From: Geodermatophilus arenarius
GTDB lineage: Bacteria > Actinomycetota > Actinomycetes > Mycobacteriales > Geodermatophilaceae
Assembly: GCF_042654585.1 (NCBI RefSeq)
Contig: NZ_JBHSGR010000002.1
Coordinates: forward strand, 195,522 to 259,521
Direction: 5' to 3'
DNA length: 64,000 nt
The notes under the pieces were generated by a model. That model had not been told where the DNA came from and made no database searches. It was given only the letters and a program-made list of their open reading frames with translations. Made by a program: the position numbers and the translations under genes. Shown here piece after piece: positions 24,462 through 32,521 of the stretch (position 1 is the first letter of the stretch; the number at the start of each line of letters is the position of its first letter).

Positions 24462-25322
24462 TCAGCGGCTGCCGCCCCCGATCATCGGGTCGTCGCCGTC
24501 GTCACGGACGCCCCGCTCGACGCCCTCCGTGGACGGCCCGGCGGTGTAGCCCTCGGGGTGGGACTCCGGGACGAGCACGTCGTCCCGGACGACGGCATCC
24601 GGCGGCGGCTGCTCGACCTGGGTGACCTCCGGTGACTGGACGACGCCCTCCGGGGTCTCCGTCCCGACCTCCTGCTGCCCGCCCTCCGACGAGCCCGACG
24701 GGCCCGACGAGCCCGACGAGCCCGCGGTGGCCGCGGCCACGCCGGCGGCCGCCGCTCCGGCCACCGCGGCGACCCCGGCCGCGACGGCCGTTCCGGACAC
24801 GCCCGCCTTGCCGCTGTCCCCGCGCGACCCGTGAGCGGTCTCCGCGGTGGGCGTGCCGACGTCGAGCCCCTCGCCGATCGAGCCGCGCCAGGCCCCGGTG
24901 GCGTGGCCCTGGCTCTCGACGAGCGCCTTGAACCGCTCCAGGTCGGACCGGACCTGCCGCTCCACGATGCCGAGCTTGTCGCCGACCTGCTCGACGACGC
25001 CCTCGGGCTCGTACTCCAGCTCCAGGTACACGACCGTCGAGTCGGGCCCGGCGGGCTCGAAGCGGACCGCGCCGGCGTTGGTGGCCCCGCTGGTGGCGGC
25101 CCAGGCGACCTTCCGGTCCGGCTCCTGCTCGAGGACGGACGCCTCCCACTCCCGCCGGACGCCCGCGATCTCGGCCACCCAGTGCAGGCGCCGGTCGTCG
25201 AGCTGGCGGACCTCCTCGACCCCGCCCATGAAGCGCGGGAAGTCCTCGAACTGGGTCCACTGGTCGTACGCCGTGCGGACCGGCACGTCGACCTGGATCG
25301 ACTTCTCCACCCTGGTGGTCAT
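24462..25322 (-). CDS. SRPBCC/cyclase-dehydrase protein with long Ala/Ser/Gly-rich tail
   Basis: 286 aa; ATG 25322 with GGAGGAGG upstream. Residues about 3-145 are a polyketide-cyclase/dehydrase-like domain (VEKSIQVDVPVRTAYDQWTQFEDFPRFMGGVEEVRQLDDRRLHW is the typical opening, in parts; EGVVEQVGDKLGIVERQVRSDL ends it). The remaining half is low-complexity: an alanine-rich hydrophobic stretch, SSGSSGPSGSS, and an acidic C-terminus with DDDPMIGGGSR-like end. Such domains are often stress-related in actinobacteria. Ligand unknown. Confidence 0.75.
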   Translation of the reverse strand: MTTRVEKSIQVDVPVRTAYDQWTQFEDFPRFMGGVEEVRQLDDRRLHWVAEIAGVRREWEASVLEQEPDRKVAWAATSGATNAGAVRFEPAGPDSTVVYLELEYEPEGVVEQVGDKLGIVERQVRSDLERFKALVESQGHATGAWRGSIGEGLDVGTPTAETAHGSRGDSGKAGVSGTAVAAGVAAVAGAAAAGVAAATAGSSGSSGPSGSSEGGQQEVGTETPEGVVQSPEVTQVEQPPPDAVVRDDVLVPESHPEGYTAGPSTEGVERGVRDDGDDPMIGGGSR

Positions 25323-25376
25323 CGCCGACCTCCTCCGTCTCGGGACGCTGCCCGACGGGTGTGACCTGGACCACCC

Positions 25377-25589
25377 GTGGTCAAACGGGTCACGCGTCCC
25401 ACCGGGCGGGCGGAGGTCCTGCTGCTGGTGGCGCGCGGGCGGTCCAACGGCGAGATCGCCGGCGAGCTGTACCTGGGCCTGCAGACGGTGAAGACCCACG
25501 TCAGCAGCCTGCTGCGCAAGCTCGGCGCCCGGGACCGGACGCAGGCCGTCATCGCCGCCTACGAGTCGGGCCTCGTCCCCCTGCGCTGA
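25377..25589 (+). CDS. Orphan LuxR/NarL-type helix-turn-helix (70 aa, no receiver domain)
   Basis: 70 aa from GTG 25377; an in-frame TGA lies at 25362-25364. The whole protein is a NarL DNA-binding domain: GRAEVLLLVARGRSNGEIAGELYLGLQTVKTHVSSLLRKLGARDRTQAVIAAYESGLV in substance. It keeps the recognition helix (TVKTHVSSLL) but lacks a receiver domain, so either it is a stand-alone regulator or the 3' remnant of a response regulator. No receiver-domain remnant is visible upstream, where the divergent SRPBCC gene begins. Confidence 0.6.
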   Translation: MVKRVTRPTGRAEVLLLVARGRSNGEIAGELYLGLQTVKTHVSSLLRKLGARDRTQAVIAAYESGLVPLR

Positions 25590-25657
25590 CCGCCGGGTTG
25601 CCGGGGAGCGGGTCCTGGGCCAGTGTCTCCTCGCGGTCCGGCCGGAGGAGGGTGCCC

Positions 25658-26161
25658 GTGGAAGCCGACGTGATCGTCGAGATCCCCAAGGGCTCGCGGA
25701 ACAGGTACGAGTACGACCACCGGCTCGGCCGCATCCGGCTGCTCCGGATGCTGTTCACCGCCACCGGCTACCCCGGCGACTACGGGTTCGTCCCGGACAC
25801 CCTCGCCGAGGACGGCGAGCCGATCGACGCCCTGCTGCTGCTCGGCGAGCCGACCTTCCCCGGCTGCCTCGTGCGCGCCCGGGTCATCGCCGTGTTCTGG
25901 GTGCACGACGAGCGCGGCCCGGACGCGAAGCTGCTGTGCGTGCCGGCGAGCGACCCGCGGATGGAGCACCTGCAGGAGCTCGAGGACGTCCCCATCCACC
26001 AGGTCGCGGAGATCTGGCACTTCTTCGAGATCTACGAGGCGCTGACGCCGGAGAAGTCCGCCGAGACCCGCGGGTGGGAGCGCCGGGCCCAGGCCGTCGC
26101 GGCGCTGGAGGACGCGCAGCGGCGGTTCGCCGAGCGGGCCGCCGGTGGGCCGAGGGGATGA
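25658..26161 (+). CDS. ppa: Inorganic pyrophosphatase (family I) with Asp-to-Glu active-site change
   Basis: 167 aa; GTG 25658 chosen over in-frame GTG 25652 because GGAGGAGG needs the extra spacing. Family I marks: VIVEIPKGSRNRYEYDH, GYPGDYGFVPDTLAEDG, HDERGPDAKLLCVP and WHFFEIYEALTPEK. The metal-binding DGDPxD reads Asp52-Gly-Glu54-Pro-Ile-Asp57, so the aspartate corresponding to E. coli Asp67 is glutamate. The enzyme hydrolyses PPi to phosphate in the cytoplasm; this may be a second, divergent copy. Confidence 0.92.
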   Translation: MEADVIVEIPKGSRNRYEYDHRLGRIRLLRMLFTATGYPGDYGFVPDTLAEDGEPIDALLLLGEPTFPGCLVRARVIAVFWVHDERGPDAKLLCVPASDPRMEHLQELEDVPIHQVAEIWHFFEIYEALTPEKSAETRGWERRAQAVAALEDAQRRFAERAAGGPRG

Positions 26162-26203
26162 CAGGGGCTTCCGCCGCGACCGCCGGGACGCCAGGGTGAC
26201 CCG

Positions 26204-26650
26204 GTGACCGAGGAGCTGCGGCTGACCACCACCCTCGCACCGCGCGGCCCGGCGGCCGCCGTCGTGCTGACCGACGAGCAGGTCGCCGGCCTCGGCGGGG
26301 GCGCCAAGGCGTTCCCCGTCCGGGTCACCGTCGGCACGGTGACCGTGGAGGGCCGGGTCGCGCGGATGGGCGGCGAGAACCTCATCGGGCTGAGCAAGGA
26401 GCGCCGGGCCGCCCTCGGGGTGGCCATAGGCGACACCGTCGACGTCGTCGTCGCCCTCGACCGGGCCGAGCGCACCGTCGAGGTGCCGCCGGACCTGGCC
26501 GAGGCGCTGGCCGCGGCGGGCGTGCGGGAGGCCTTCGACCGGCTGTCGTACACCTCCCGCAAGGAGCACGCGCGGTCGGTGGCCGACGCGAAGAGGCCCG
26601 AGACCCGCGCCCGCCGGGTGAGCGCCGTGGTGGACGCCGTCTCCGGCTGA
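26204..26650 (+). CDS. YdeI/OmpD-associated family protein with DUF1905 domain
   Basis: 148 aa, GTG start with little ribosome-site support. Residues about 3-88 form a DUF1905 domain (FPVRVTVGTVTVEGRVARMGGENLIGLSKERRAALGVAIGDTVDVVV), followed by the bacteriocin-protection YdeI-type helix bundle (PPDLAEALAAAGVREAFDRLSYTSRKEHARSVADAKRPETRARR, in parts). Function not established. Third DUF1905-type protein in this window. Confidence 0.8.
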   Translation: MTEELRLTTTLAPRGPAAAVVLTDEQVAGLGGGAKAFPVRVTVGTVTVEGRVARMGGENLIGLSKERRAALGVAIGDTVDVVVALDRAERTVEVPPDLAEALAAAGVREAFDRLSYTSRKEHARSVADAKRPETRARRVSAVVDAVSG

Positions 26651-26853
26651 GGCCCCGCCGCACCCCTTTACGGACGATCTCGTCTCACCAAGGGCTGGCG
26701 GTCGAGCGCGCACGGTGACGGGCACACCCGGCCCGCTCCGGGCGGCGGACCGGGTGCCTTCCGGGCCGGCCCGGGCGCTCCCACACTGTGCGCGCGCCCT
26801 GCGTCGGGCACCTGCCGCACCGGCGGCAGTTCCTCAGAGCCGAGGTGCTCCCG

Positions 26854-27162
26854 ATGACGCAACCCACCCCCTGCCCGATCCTCGACCTGAACCTCGGGCC
26901 GCTGGACCTGAACCTGCTGGGCCTGCACGTGCACCTCAACGAGGTGGTGCTCGACGTCGAGGCGATCCCCGGCCCGGGCAACCTGCTGGGCAACCTGCTG
27001 TGCGCGATCGCCGGGCTGCTCGACGGCGTCGACCTCGGCGGCGTCCTGGGCAACCTGCTGCAGGAGCTCATCGACGCGCTCATCCGCCTGCTCGAGGGCA
27101 TCGGCGGGGGCGGCGGCGGAGGCGGCGGCACCGCGCCGGTCGCGCAGCAGGCGGCGGCGTGA
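26854..27162 (+). CDS. Small Leu/Asn-rich hydrophobic repeat protein
   Basis: 102 aa, ATG start after GAGG. Sequence is a run of DLNLGPLDLNLLGLHVHLN and PGNLLGNLLCAIAGLLDG units, then VDLGGVLGNLLQELIDALIRLLEG, a poly-glycine stretch and a short tail. I recognise this LNLLG/GNLLGNLLC pattern from uncharacterised bacterial proteins, most of which carry a signal peptide; none is visible here. Coupled by a GTGA overlap to the next gene. It may form an amphipathic surface or membrane-associated sheet; role unknown. Confidence 0.6.
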   Translation: MTQPTPCPILDLNLGPLDLNLLGLHVHLNEVVLDVEAIPGPGNLLGNLLCAIAGLLDGVDLGGVLGNLLQELIDALIRLLEGIGGGGGGGGGTAPVAQQAAA

Positions 27163-27485
27163 CCGGCCCCCGGGACCCCGAGCCCGCGGCGGCCGCCGCG
27201 GCGGAGCTGGAGCGGCTCCAGGAGCTGCTCCGGCGGGCCGGCCGGGACCGGGCCGACCCCGGGGAGGTGGCGCGGGCGGTCGGTGCCTACTGGCGCGACC
27301 ACGGCCCGGCGCTGCGGAACGCGGCGGCCGCCCTCGGCGACACCGCGCGGGGGCAGGTGCTGGCCGAGCTGTACCGCGTGCGGGACGAGCTCGGCCGGCA
27401 GCTGCAGGGGCAGCGGGCGTCGGCGCCCCGCCCACCGGAGCCGGGGACGACGGAGGAGCCTGGCCGAGGCGCCGAGCCGGGCTGA
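27159..27485 (+). CDS. Small charged helical protein of unknown function
   Basis: 108 aa, GTG start overlapping the previous stop. Composition is Ala/Arg/Glu-rich with a predicted helical core (AELERLQELLRRAGRDRADPGEVARAVGAYWRDHGPALRNAAAALG, in parts; VLAELYRVRDELGRQLQG). No family recognised. The stop codon lies in an 18-base tandem repeat. Confidence 0.5.
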   Translation: MTGPRDPEPAAAAAAELERLQELLRRAGRDRADPGEVARAVGAYWRDHGPALRNAAAALGDTARGQVLAELYRVRDELGRQLQGQRASAPRPPEPGTTEEPGRGAEPG

Positions 27486-27501
27486 GGCGCCGAGCCGGGC
27501 T
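27466..27501. repeat. 18-base tandem duplication across a stop codon
   Basis: GAGGCGCCGAGCCGGGCT occurs at 27466-27483 and again immediately at 27484-27501, followed by a further GAGGC. The TGA of the preceding gene straddles the junction, so the duplication adds only non-coding sequence between two convergent genes. Confidence 0.85.
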
Positions 27502-27507
27502 GAGGCC

Positions 27508-28563
27508 TCAGAGCGAGAGGACCAGCCCGCGGCGCGGGTCGACGTCGCCGTCCAGCAGCGCCGCCCACGCCTCGGTGACCGCCTGCGCCCCGGTGCGGTG
27601 CTCGACGGTCAGCAGCCCGGGCGCCCGGGTCGCGGCGAAGTCCGGCCACGCGGCCGCGATCCGGCGGGCGGACGACGGGTCCAGGGCGGCCGCCGCGGCC
27701 GGCGCGGAGAACACCTCCGGCTCGGGCCCGGGCAGGCCGCTGCTCGCGAACGACGCCCGCGTCCAGTGCGTCGCGCCGACCACGACCGAGGCCCGCAGGA
27801 CGCCCGCGGTGCGGCGGTGCACCGCCGCGCGCAGGTCCGGGTCGCCGGCGAGGTCGACCAGCACGGCGCCGCGGTCCGCGGGCAGGGCGCCGACCTCCTC
27901 GTAGGTCAGGACCCGGTCGTAGAGGCCGAGCGCCGCCGTGGCCGCGGCGTGCCGGGACGACGTCAGCCCGACCAGCTCCGGCGGGTCCCCGTGCGCGCGG
28001 ACCGCCGCCGCGGTGCACACGGCGGTGCGGCTCGACGCCGACGTCAGGACCACCACCCCGGCTCCCTCGCGGGCCACGCGGTCGGCGAGCAGCCACCCGG
28101 TCTGGAACAGCGGCCGCAGCACCGCCGCGACGTCGTCGAGCCCGGGCGGGAAGCCCGTCTCGGGCAGGGCGCGGGCGTAGCGGCCGTAGACCCGGGCGAG
28201 GGAGGCGCGGGCGGCCGAGCGGTCGGCCAGGCCGCCCGGGCCCGCCGCCACCTCGAGGGTGACCCGGCTCGACATCGGCCAGAAGCCGAAGAAGCGGTCC
28301 CCCGCCGCGACGCCGTCGACGCCGGAGGCCGTGGCCCGGCCGAAGCCCCAGACCGGGACCCGGCCCCAGCCCTCCGGCGCGGGGAAGTGGTCCCAGTACC
28401 GCCAGGCGTCGCCCAGGACGGCGTAGGTGAGGTTGTTCGCGGTCAGCCCGAAGCGCTCGACGGCGAACTGCACCGAGCCCTGCGGCACCCCGGTCCGCGG
28501 CGGCTCCCCCGGGTCGCAGCGCACGGTCCGCGGGTCGTCGCGCCGGACGAGGACGTCGACCAC
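27508..28563 (-). CDS. DUF2855 family protein (MDR-like fold)
   Basis: 351 aa; GTG 28563 with GGGGAGGG upstream. The family is recognised by VERFGLTANNLTYAVLGDAWRYWDHFP, VPVWGFGRATASGVDGVAAGDRFFGFWP and the later VVVLTSASSRTA and VVVGATHW. It resembles medium-chain dehydrogenase folds but lacks a normal GxGxxG cofactor motif. Function unknown. It is separated from the upstream methyltransferase by a perfect hairpin. Confidence 0.82.
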   Translation of the reverse strand: MVDVLVRRDDPRTVRCDPGEPPRTGVPQGSVQFAVERFGLTANNLTYAVLGDAWRYWDHFPAPEGWGRVPVWGFGRATASGVDGVAAGDRFFGFWPMSSRVTLEVAAGPGGLADRSAARASLARVYGRYARALPETGFPPGLDDVAAVLRPLFQTGWLLADRVAREGAGVVVLTSASSRTAVCTAAAVRAHGDPPELVGLTSSRHAAATAALGLYDRVLTYEEVGALPADRGAVLVDLAGDPDLRAAVHRRTAGVLRASVVVGATHWTRASFASSGLPGPEPEVFSAPAAAAALDPSSARRIAAAWPDFAATRAPGLLTVEHRTGAQAVTEAWAALLDGDVDPRRGLVLSL

Positions 28564-28586
28564 GTCGTCCCTCCCCTCTCGTGCCG

Positions 28587-28616
28587 GGCCGGCGCCGGGA
28601 TCCCCCGGCGCCGGCC
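28587..28616 (-). terminator. Hairpin terminator after the methyltransferase gene
   Basis: A 13-base arm GGCCGGCGCCGGG (28587-28599) pairs perfectly with 28604-28616 around a four-base loop. On the minus strand it lies just after the methyltransferase stop and before the DUF2855 start. Confidence 0.75.
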
Positions 28617-28624
28617 GGGTGGTC

Positions 28625-29458
28625 TCACGCGCGGCGCGCGGTGAGCAGCAGGTACTCCCAGTCGAGGACGATCCCGTCGGTGCCGCGGTCGTACCGGGCG
28701 GCCAGCGCGGCGAGGTCGTGGTCGAGCGCGGCGACCCGCTCGGGGTCGTCGCCGACGTTGCGGTAGGTCGCGATCGTCGGCCCGTAGACCGTCTTCCACG
28801 AGTCCCGCCACGCCTCCGGCGACGGGTAGCCGCCGACCGTCACGGTCTGCCGGCGGGCGACGACGTCGGTGACGCGGTCGCCGAGCAGGTCGCGGACGTG
28901 CCGCTCGTCGCCCCACAGTGGCGGCGGCTGCGCGCCGGGCGGCGGCGGGGGCGCGTAGGGCTTCATCGTCCGGAACATCTCGCCGACGAAGCCCTCCGGC
29001 GTCCAGCTGACGAGCCCGATCCGCCCGCCGGGGCGGCACACCCGCACCAGCTCGTCGGCGGCCTGCCGGTGGTGCGGCGCGAACATCACGCCGACGCAGG
29101 AGAGGACGACGTCGAAGCTCGCGTCCGGGTAGGGCAGGGCCTCGGCGTCGCCCTCCTCCCACGTCACCTCGGCGCCCTCGCGCGCGGCGAACGCGCGGCC
29201 GGCCGGGAACAGCTCCGGCGTGAGGTCCGAGGCCACGACCTCGGCGCCGGTCAGCGCCGCGGGCACGGCGGCGTTGCCGCTGCCGGCCGCGACGTCCAGC
29301 ACCCGGTCCCCGGGGCCCACGCCGGTGGCGGCGACCAGGACCCGGCCCAGCTCGGGGATGAGGTCCCGGGCCACGGAGGGGTAGTCGCCCAGCGCCCACA
29401 TCGCCCGGTGCTTCGCCTTGAGCGCGCGGTCGGCGGTCGCGTCGATGGTGTCGGTCAT
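28625..29458 (-). CDS. Class I SAM-dependent methyltransferase (UbiE-like)
   Basis: 277 aa, ATG start. Motif I VLDVAAGSGNAAVPAA (about residues 53-68), motif II VVASDLTPELF, motif III EGDAEALPYPDASFDVVLSCVGVMF, and GGRIGLVSWTPEGFVG. The N-terminal KAKHRAMWALGDYPSVA and C-terminal halves match small-molecule methyltransferases often placed beside SARP-type regulators. Substrate unknown. It may be a target of the large regulator immediately upstream. Confidence 0.82.
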   Translation of the reverse strand: MTDTIDATADRALKAKHRAMWALGDYPSVARDLIPELGRVLVAATGVGPGDRVLDVAAGSGNAAVPAALTGAEVVASDLTPELFPAGRAFAAREGAEVTWEEGDAEALPYPDASFDVVLSCVGVMFAPHHRQAADELVRVCRPGGRIGLVSWTPEGFVGEMFRTMKPYAPPPPPGAQPPPLWGDERHVRDLLGDRVTDVVARRQTVTVGGYPSPEAWRDSWKTVYGPTIATYRNVGDDPERVAALDHDLAALAARYDRGTDGIVLDWEYLLLTARRA

Positions 29459-29557
29459 CGGGAGTGCTCCTCGTCGTCGTGCGGGGGACGTCCCCGCGGT
29501 GTGCCGACGACGCTGGTGCCGGCGGGTTGCAGACCGCGTGCACCGCGGATGCAGCGG

Positions 29558-32410
29558 TCATGCACCGGCCTGCCCGGCGGCGACCCGGCCGAGTGCGGCG
29601 CGGGCCTGCGCGACGGCCGCCGCCTCCGCGGCGCGGGGGTCGCCGGTGGGTGCGCCCTCGGCGGGCGGGCCGAGCGGGGACGGCTTGCCCGCCGCCACCA
29701 GGCAGGCGTGCAGGGCCGCGGCGTCCGCCTCCGCGCCCACCCGCTGCAGCAGCCGGGCCACGTAGCGCAGGTCCAGCCACTGCTGCGTCGAGTCGCCGAC
29801 CCGGTCCCAGTGGTCGATGACGGCGAGCAGCGCGCGGGCGGCCGCCGCCGGGTCGCCGTGCACCGCCCGGGTCGCGGCCGCCTCCATCAGCGCGATGCCG
29901 TGCCACCAGAAGTTGTGCACGGCCGCGGCCAGCGCGCCGGCCTCGTCGAACAGCGCCAGCGCCCGGTCGGGGTCGGACTTCTTGAGCACCAGGCCGAGGG
30001 CGTAGCGGCCCATCGACTGCGCCGTCGGGTTGGCGGTGGCCTCGGCGACGTCGAGGCTCTCCCGGGCGGCGGCCAGCCCCTCCTCCGGCCGGCGGCGGAC
30101 CGCCTGGCACACGGCGACGTAGTAGAGCGTCCACACCAGCCGGATCCGGTCGCCGTCGGCCCGGGCCCGCTCCGCCTCGGCCGCATAGTGGGCCAGCGCG
30201 GTGCCGACGTCGCCCTCGTAGAGCGCGACGTCGGCGAGCACGTCGCCCGGGTAGGCGATGCGGGCGGTGCCGGGCAGCGGCAGCCGCCCTCCGGCCAGGC
30301 GGGCCGTGGCCCGGGCGCGCGCGAAGTCGCCGCGGTTCCACGCGCCCCGGGCGGCGGCGCCGACGGCGGCCGGGTAGAGCGGGTGGCCGGGGTCCACGAC
30401 GGGCAGCAGCTGCTCGGCCCAGGCGTAGGCCTCGTAGCCGACCCGCAGGTGCACCAGCTCGGGCACGGCCGAGACCAGCCGCACGGCGAGGTCCCACTCC
30501 CGGTCGGCGGCGGCGCGGGTGAACGCGGCGCGCAGGTCGTCGTAGACGCCGAGGGCCTCCTCCGCCCACGCCCGCTCGTCCGGTCCCTGCAGCCCCGCGC
30601 CGGCCCGCTCGGCGTAGTCGACGTGGTGGGCGACGTGCCGCCGGGCCAGCTCCGCGGACTCGCCCGCGGCCCCGGCCTGCGCCCGGCCGTAGGCCCGCAG
30701 GGTCTCCAGCAGTCCGTAGCGGCTGTGCACCCCGCTGCGGGCCACCACCATGGACCGGTCCACCAGGCGGGTCAGCCGGTCGAGGACGTCGTCCTCGGTG
30801 GCGGCGGGGTCGGCGACGGCGTGGACGGCGCGCAGGTCGGCTCCGCCGGCGAACGCCGACATGCCGCGGAACAGCCGCTGCTCGTCCTCGGGCAGCAGCC
30901 GGTAGGACCACTCGATCGCGGCCACGAGGCTCTGGTGCCGGGGCACCGGCCCGCGCCCGCCACCGAGCAGCGGGGCGTCCTCCAGCCGGGCGGCCACCTC
31001 GCCCGGGCTCATCACCCGCATCCGGGCCGCGGCCAGCTCGATGCCCAGCGGCAGGCCGTCGACGCGGCTGCAGATGGCGGCGACGGCGTCGGCGGCCGCG
31101 GGGTCCAGCCGGAAGTCCGGTGTCGCGGCGCGGGCGCGCTGGACGAACAGCGCGGTGGCGTCCGCGAGCGGCAGCGGCGGCACCGGCCACACCTGCTCGC
31201 CGTCGACCCCGAGCGGCTCCCGGCTGGTCGCGAGCACCACCACGCGCGGGCAGCGCTGGACGACCTCGGCGACGAGCGCCGCGGCGTGCGGCAGCACGTG
31301 CTCGCAGTTGTCGACGACGAGCAGCAGCGACCGCCCGCGCAGGTAGTCGAGCACGGTCTCCTCGACCGACAGCCCCGACCGCTGCCGGATGCGCAGCGCC
31401 GCTGCGACGGCGTCCCCGACCGGGCTGCCGTCGGGCAGGGCGGCGAGCTCGCACAGCCACACGCCGTCGTCGAACCGCGCGCGGTCCCGGGCGGCGACCT
31501 CCACCGCGAGCCGGGACTTCCCCGTCCCGCCGACGCCGGTCAGCGTCACCAGCGGGCCGGCCCGCAGCGCCTCCAGCACCCGGGCGACCTCGGACTCCCG
31601 GCCGACGAACCCGCTGGCCCGGCGGGGCAGGTTGCCCGGCGGCGGCCGCGCGGCGAGCGCGGGGTCGTGCACGAGGATCCGCCGGTACAGCTCCCGGGCC
31701 GGCGCGGCGGGCTCCACCCCCAGCTCGTCGTCGAGGCGGGTGCGCAGCTCGTGGAAGGCGGCGAGCGCGTCGGCCTGGTGCCCGGTGGCGTACCGCGCCC
31801 GCATGAGCGCCACCGCCGGCCGCTCCCACGTCGGGTGCCGGCGCACCAGCGCCTCGAGCTCGGGCACCGCCTCGGCGGCGCGGCCGAGCTCCACCAGCGC
31901 GTCGGCGCGGTCGGCCGCGGCGCCGGTGCGCAGCTCGGTCAGCCGGGCGGCCTCCGCGCCGGCGAAGTCGTCGTCGGCGAACTCGGCGAGCGCGTCGCCC
32001 CGCCACAGCGCCAGCGCGGTGTCGAGGTCGGCCAGCGCCCGCGCGGGGTCGCCCGCGGCCGCGGCCGCCCGGGCGGTGCGGACGCGCTGCTCGAACTCGA
32101 CGGCGTCCAGCGTCGCGCCGTCGAGCTCCAGGCAGTAGCCGGGCGGGCGGTGCCGGAGCGGGGCGGCGTCGCCGAGGACGCCGCGCAGCCGGGAGACGTA
32201 GGCGCGCAGCGCCGTGACCGCGCCGTCGGGCGGCGCGTCGCCCCACACCGCGGCGAGCAGCCGGTCGGCGGGCACCACCTCGCCGCGGGCGACCAGCAGC
32301 GCCGCGAGCAGGGTGCGCGGCTTGTGCCCGCCGACGGCGACCGGTCCCGAGCCGTCCTCGACCTGCAGCGGGCCCAGGACCCGGAAGTGCAGGTGCGTCG
32401 CACCGGTCAT
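29558..32410 (-). CDS. AfsR/SARP-type transcriptional regulator with BTAD, ATPase and TPR domains
   Basis: 950 aa; ATG 32410. Domain order: OmpR-like winged helix (about 8-90, HFRVLGPLQVEDG ... GGHKPRTLLAALLV), bacterial transcriptional activation domain (about 95-240), STAND/NB-ARC ATPase (about 265-520; P-loop GVGGTGKSRLAVEV, Walker B LLLVVDNCEHV, ATSREPLGV), and C-terminal TPR-like helices. Such proteins activate secondary-metabolite or stress genes in response to nucleotide or ligand binding. It is divergent from the flavin-dependent oxidoreductase at 32522 and upstream of the methyltransferase; both are plausible targets. Confidence 0.92.
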   Translation of the reverse strand: MTGATHLHFRVLGPLQVEDGSGPVAVGGHKPRTLLAALLVARGEVVPADRLLAAVWGDAPPDGAVTALRAYVSRLRGVLGDAAPLRHRPPGYCLELDGATLDAVEFEQRVRTARAAAAAGDPARALADLDTALALWRGDALAEFADDDFAGAEAARLTELRTGAAADRADALVELGRAAEAVPELEALVRRHPTWERPAVALMRARYATGHQADALAAFHELRTRLDDELGVEPAAPARELYRRILVHDPALAARPPPGNLPRRASGFVGRESEVARVLEALRAGPLVTLTGVGGTGKSRLAVEVAARDRARFDDGVWLCELAALPDGSPVGDAVAAALRIRQRSGLSVEETVLDYLRGRSLLLVVDNCEHVLPHAAALVAEVVQRCPRVVVLATSREPLGVDGEQVWPVPPLPLADATALFVQRARAATPDFRLDPAAADAVAAICSRVDGLPLGIELAAARMRVMSPGEVAARLEDAPLLGGGRGPVPRHQSLVAAIEWSYRLLPEDEQRLFRGMSAFAGGADLRAVHAVADPAATEDDVLDRLTRLVDRSMVVARSGVHSRYGLLETLRAYGRAQAGAAGESAELARRHVAHHVDYAERAGAGLQGPDERAWAEEALGVYDDLRAAFTRAAADREWDLAVRLVSAVPELVHLRVGYEAYAWAEQLLPVVDPGHPLYPAAVGAAARGAWNRGDFARARATARLAGGRLPLPGTARIAYPGDVLADVALYEGDVGTALAHYAAEAERARADGDRIRLVWTLYYVAVCQAVRRRPEEGLAAARESLDVAEATANPTAQSMGRYALGLVLKKSDPDRALALFDEAGALAAAVHNFWWHGIALMEAAATRAVHGDPAAAARALLAVIDHWDRVGDSTQQWLDLRYVARLLQRVGAEADAAALHACLVAAGKPSPLGPPAEGAPTGDPRAAEAAAVAQARAALGRVAAGQAGA

Positions 32411-32521
32411 CGCTGCCTCGCCTGCAAGCGGACTGCAACGGGCGCGGCCGACCCTAGTGGCGGCCCCGGGAGCGCGACCAGACGCGGACCCGCTCCCGGC
32501 CCGCACGAGGAGGGCAGCACC

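Noticed and set aside
24459..24464. TGATCA as a regulatory palindrome
   Set aside because: It is simply the two stop codons of convergent genes placed back to back.
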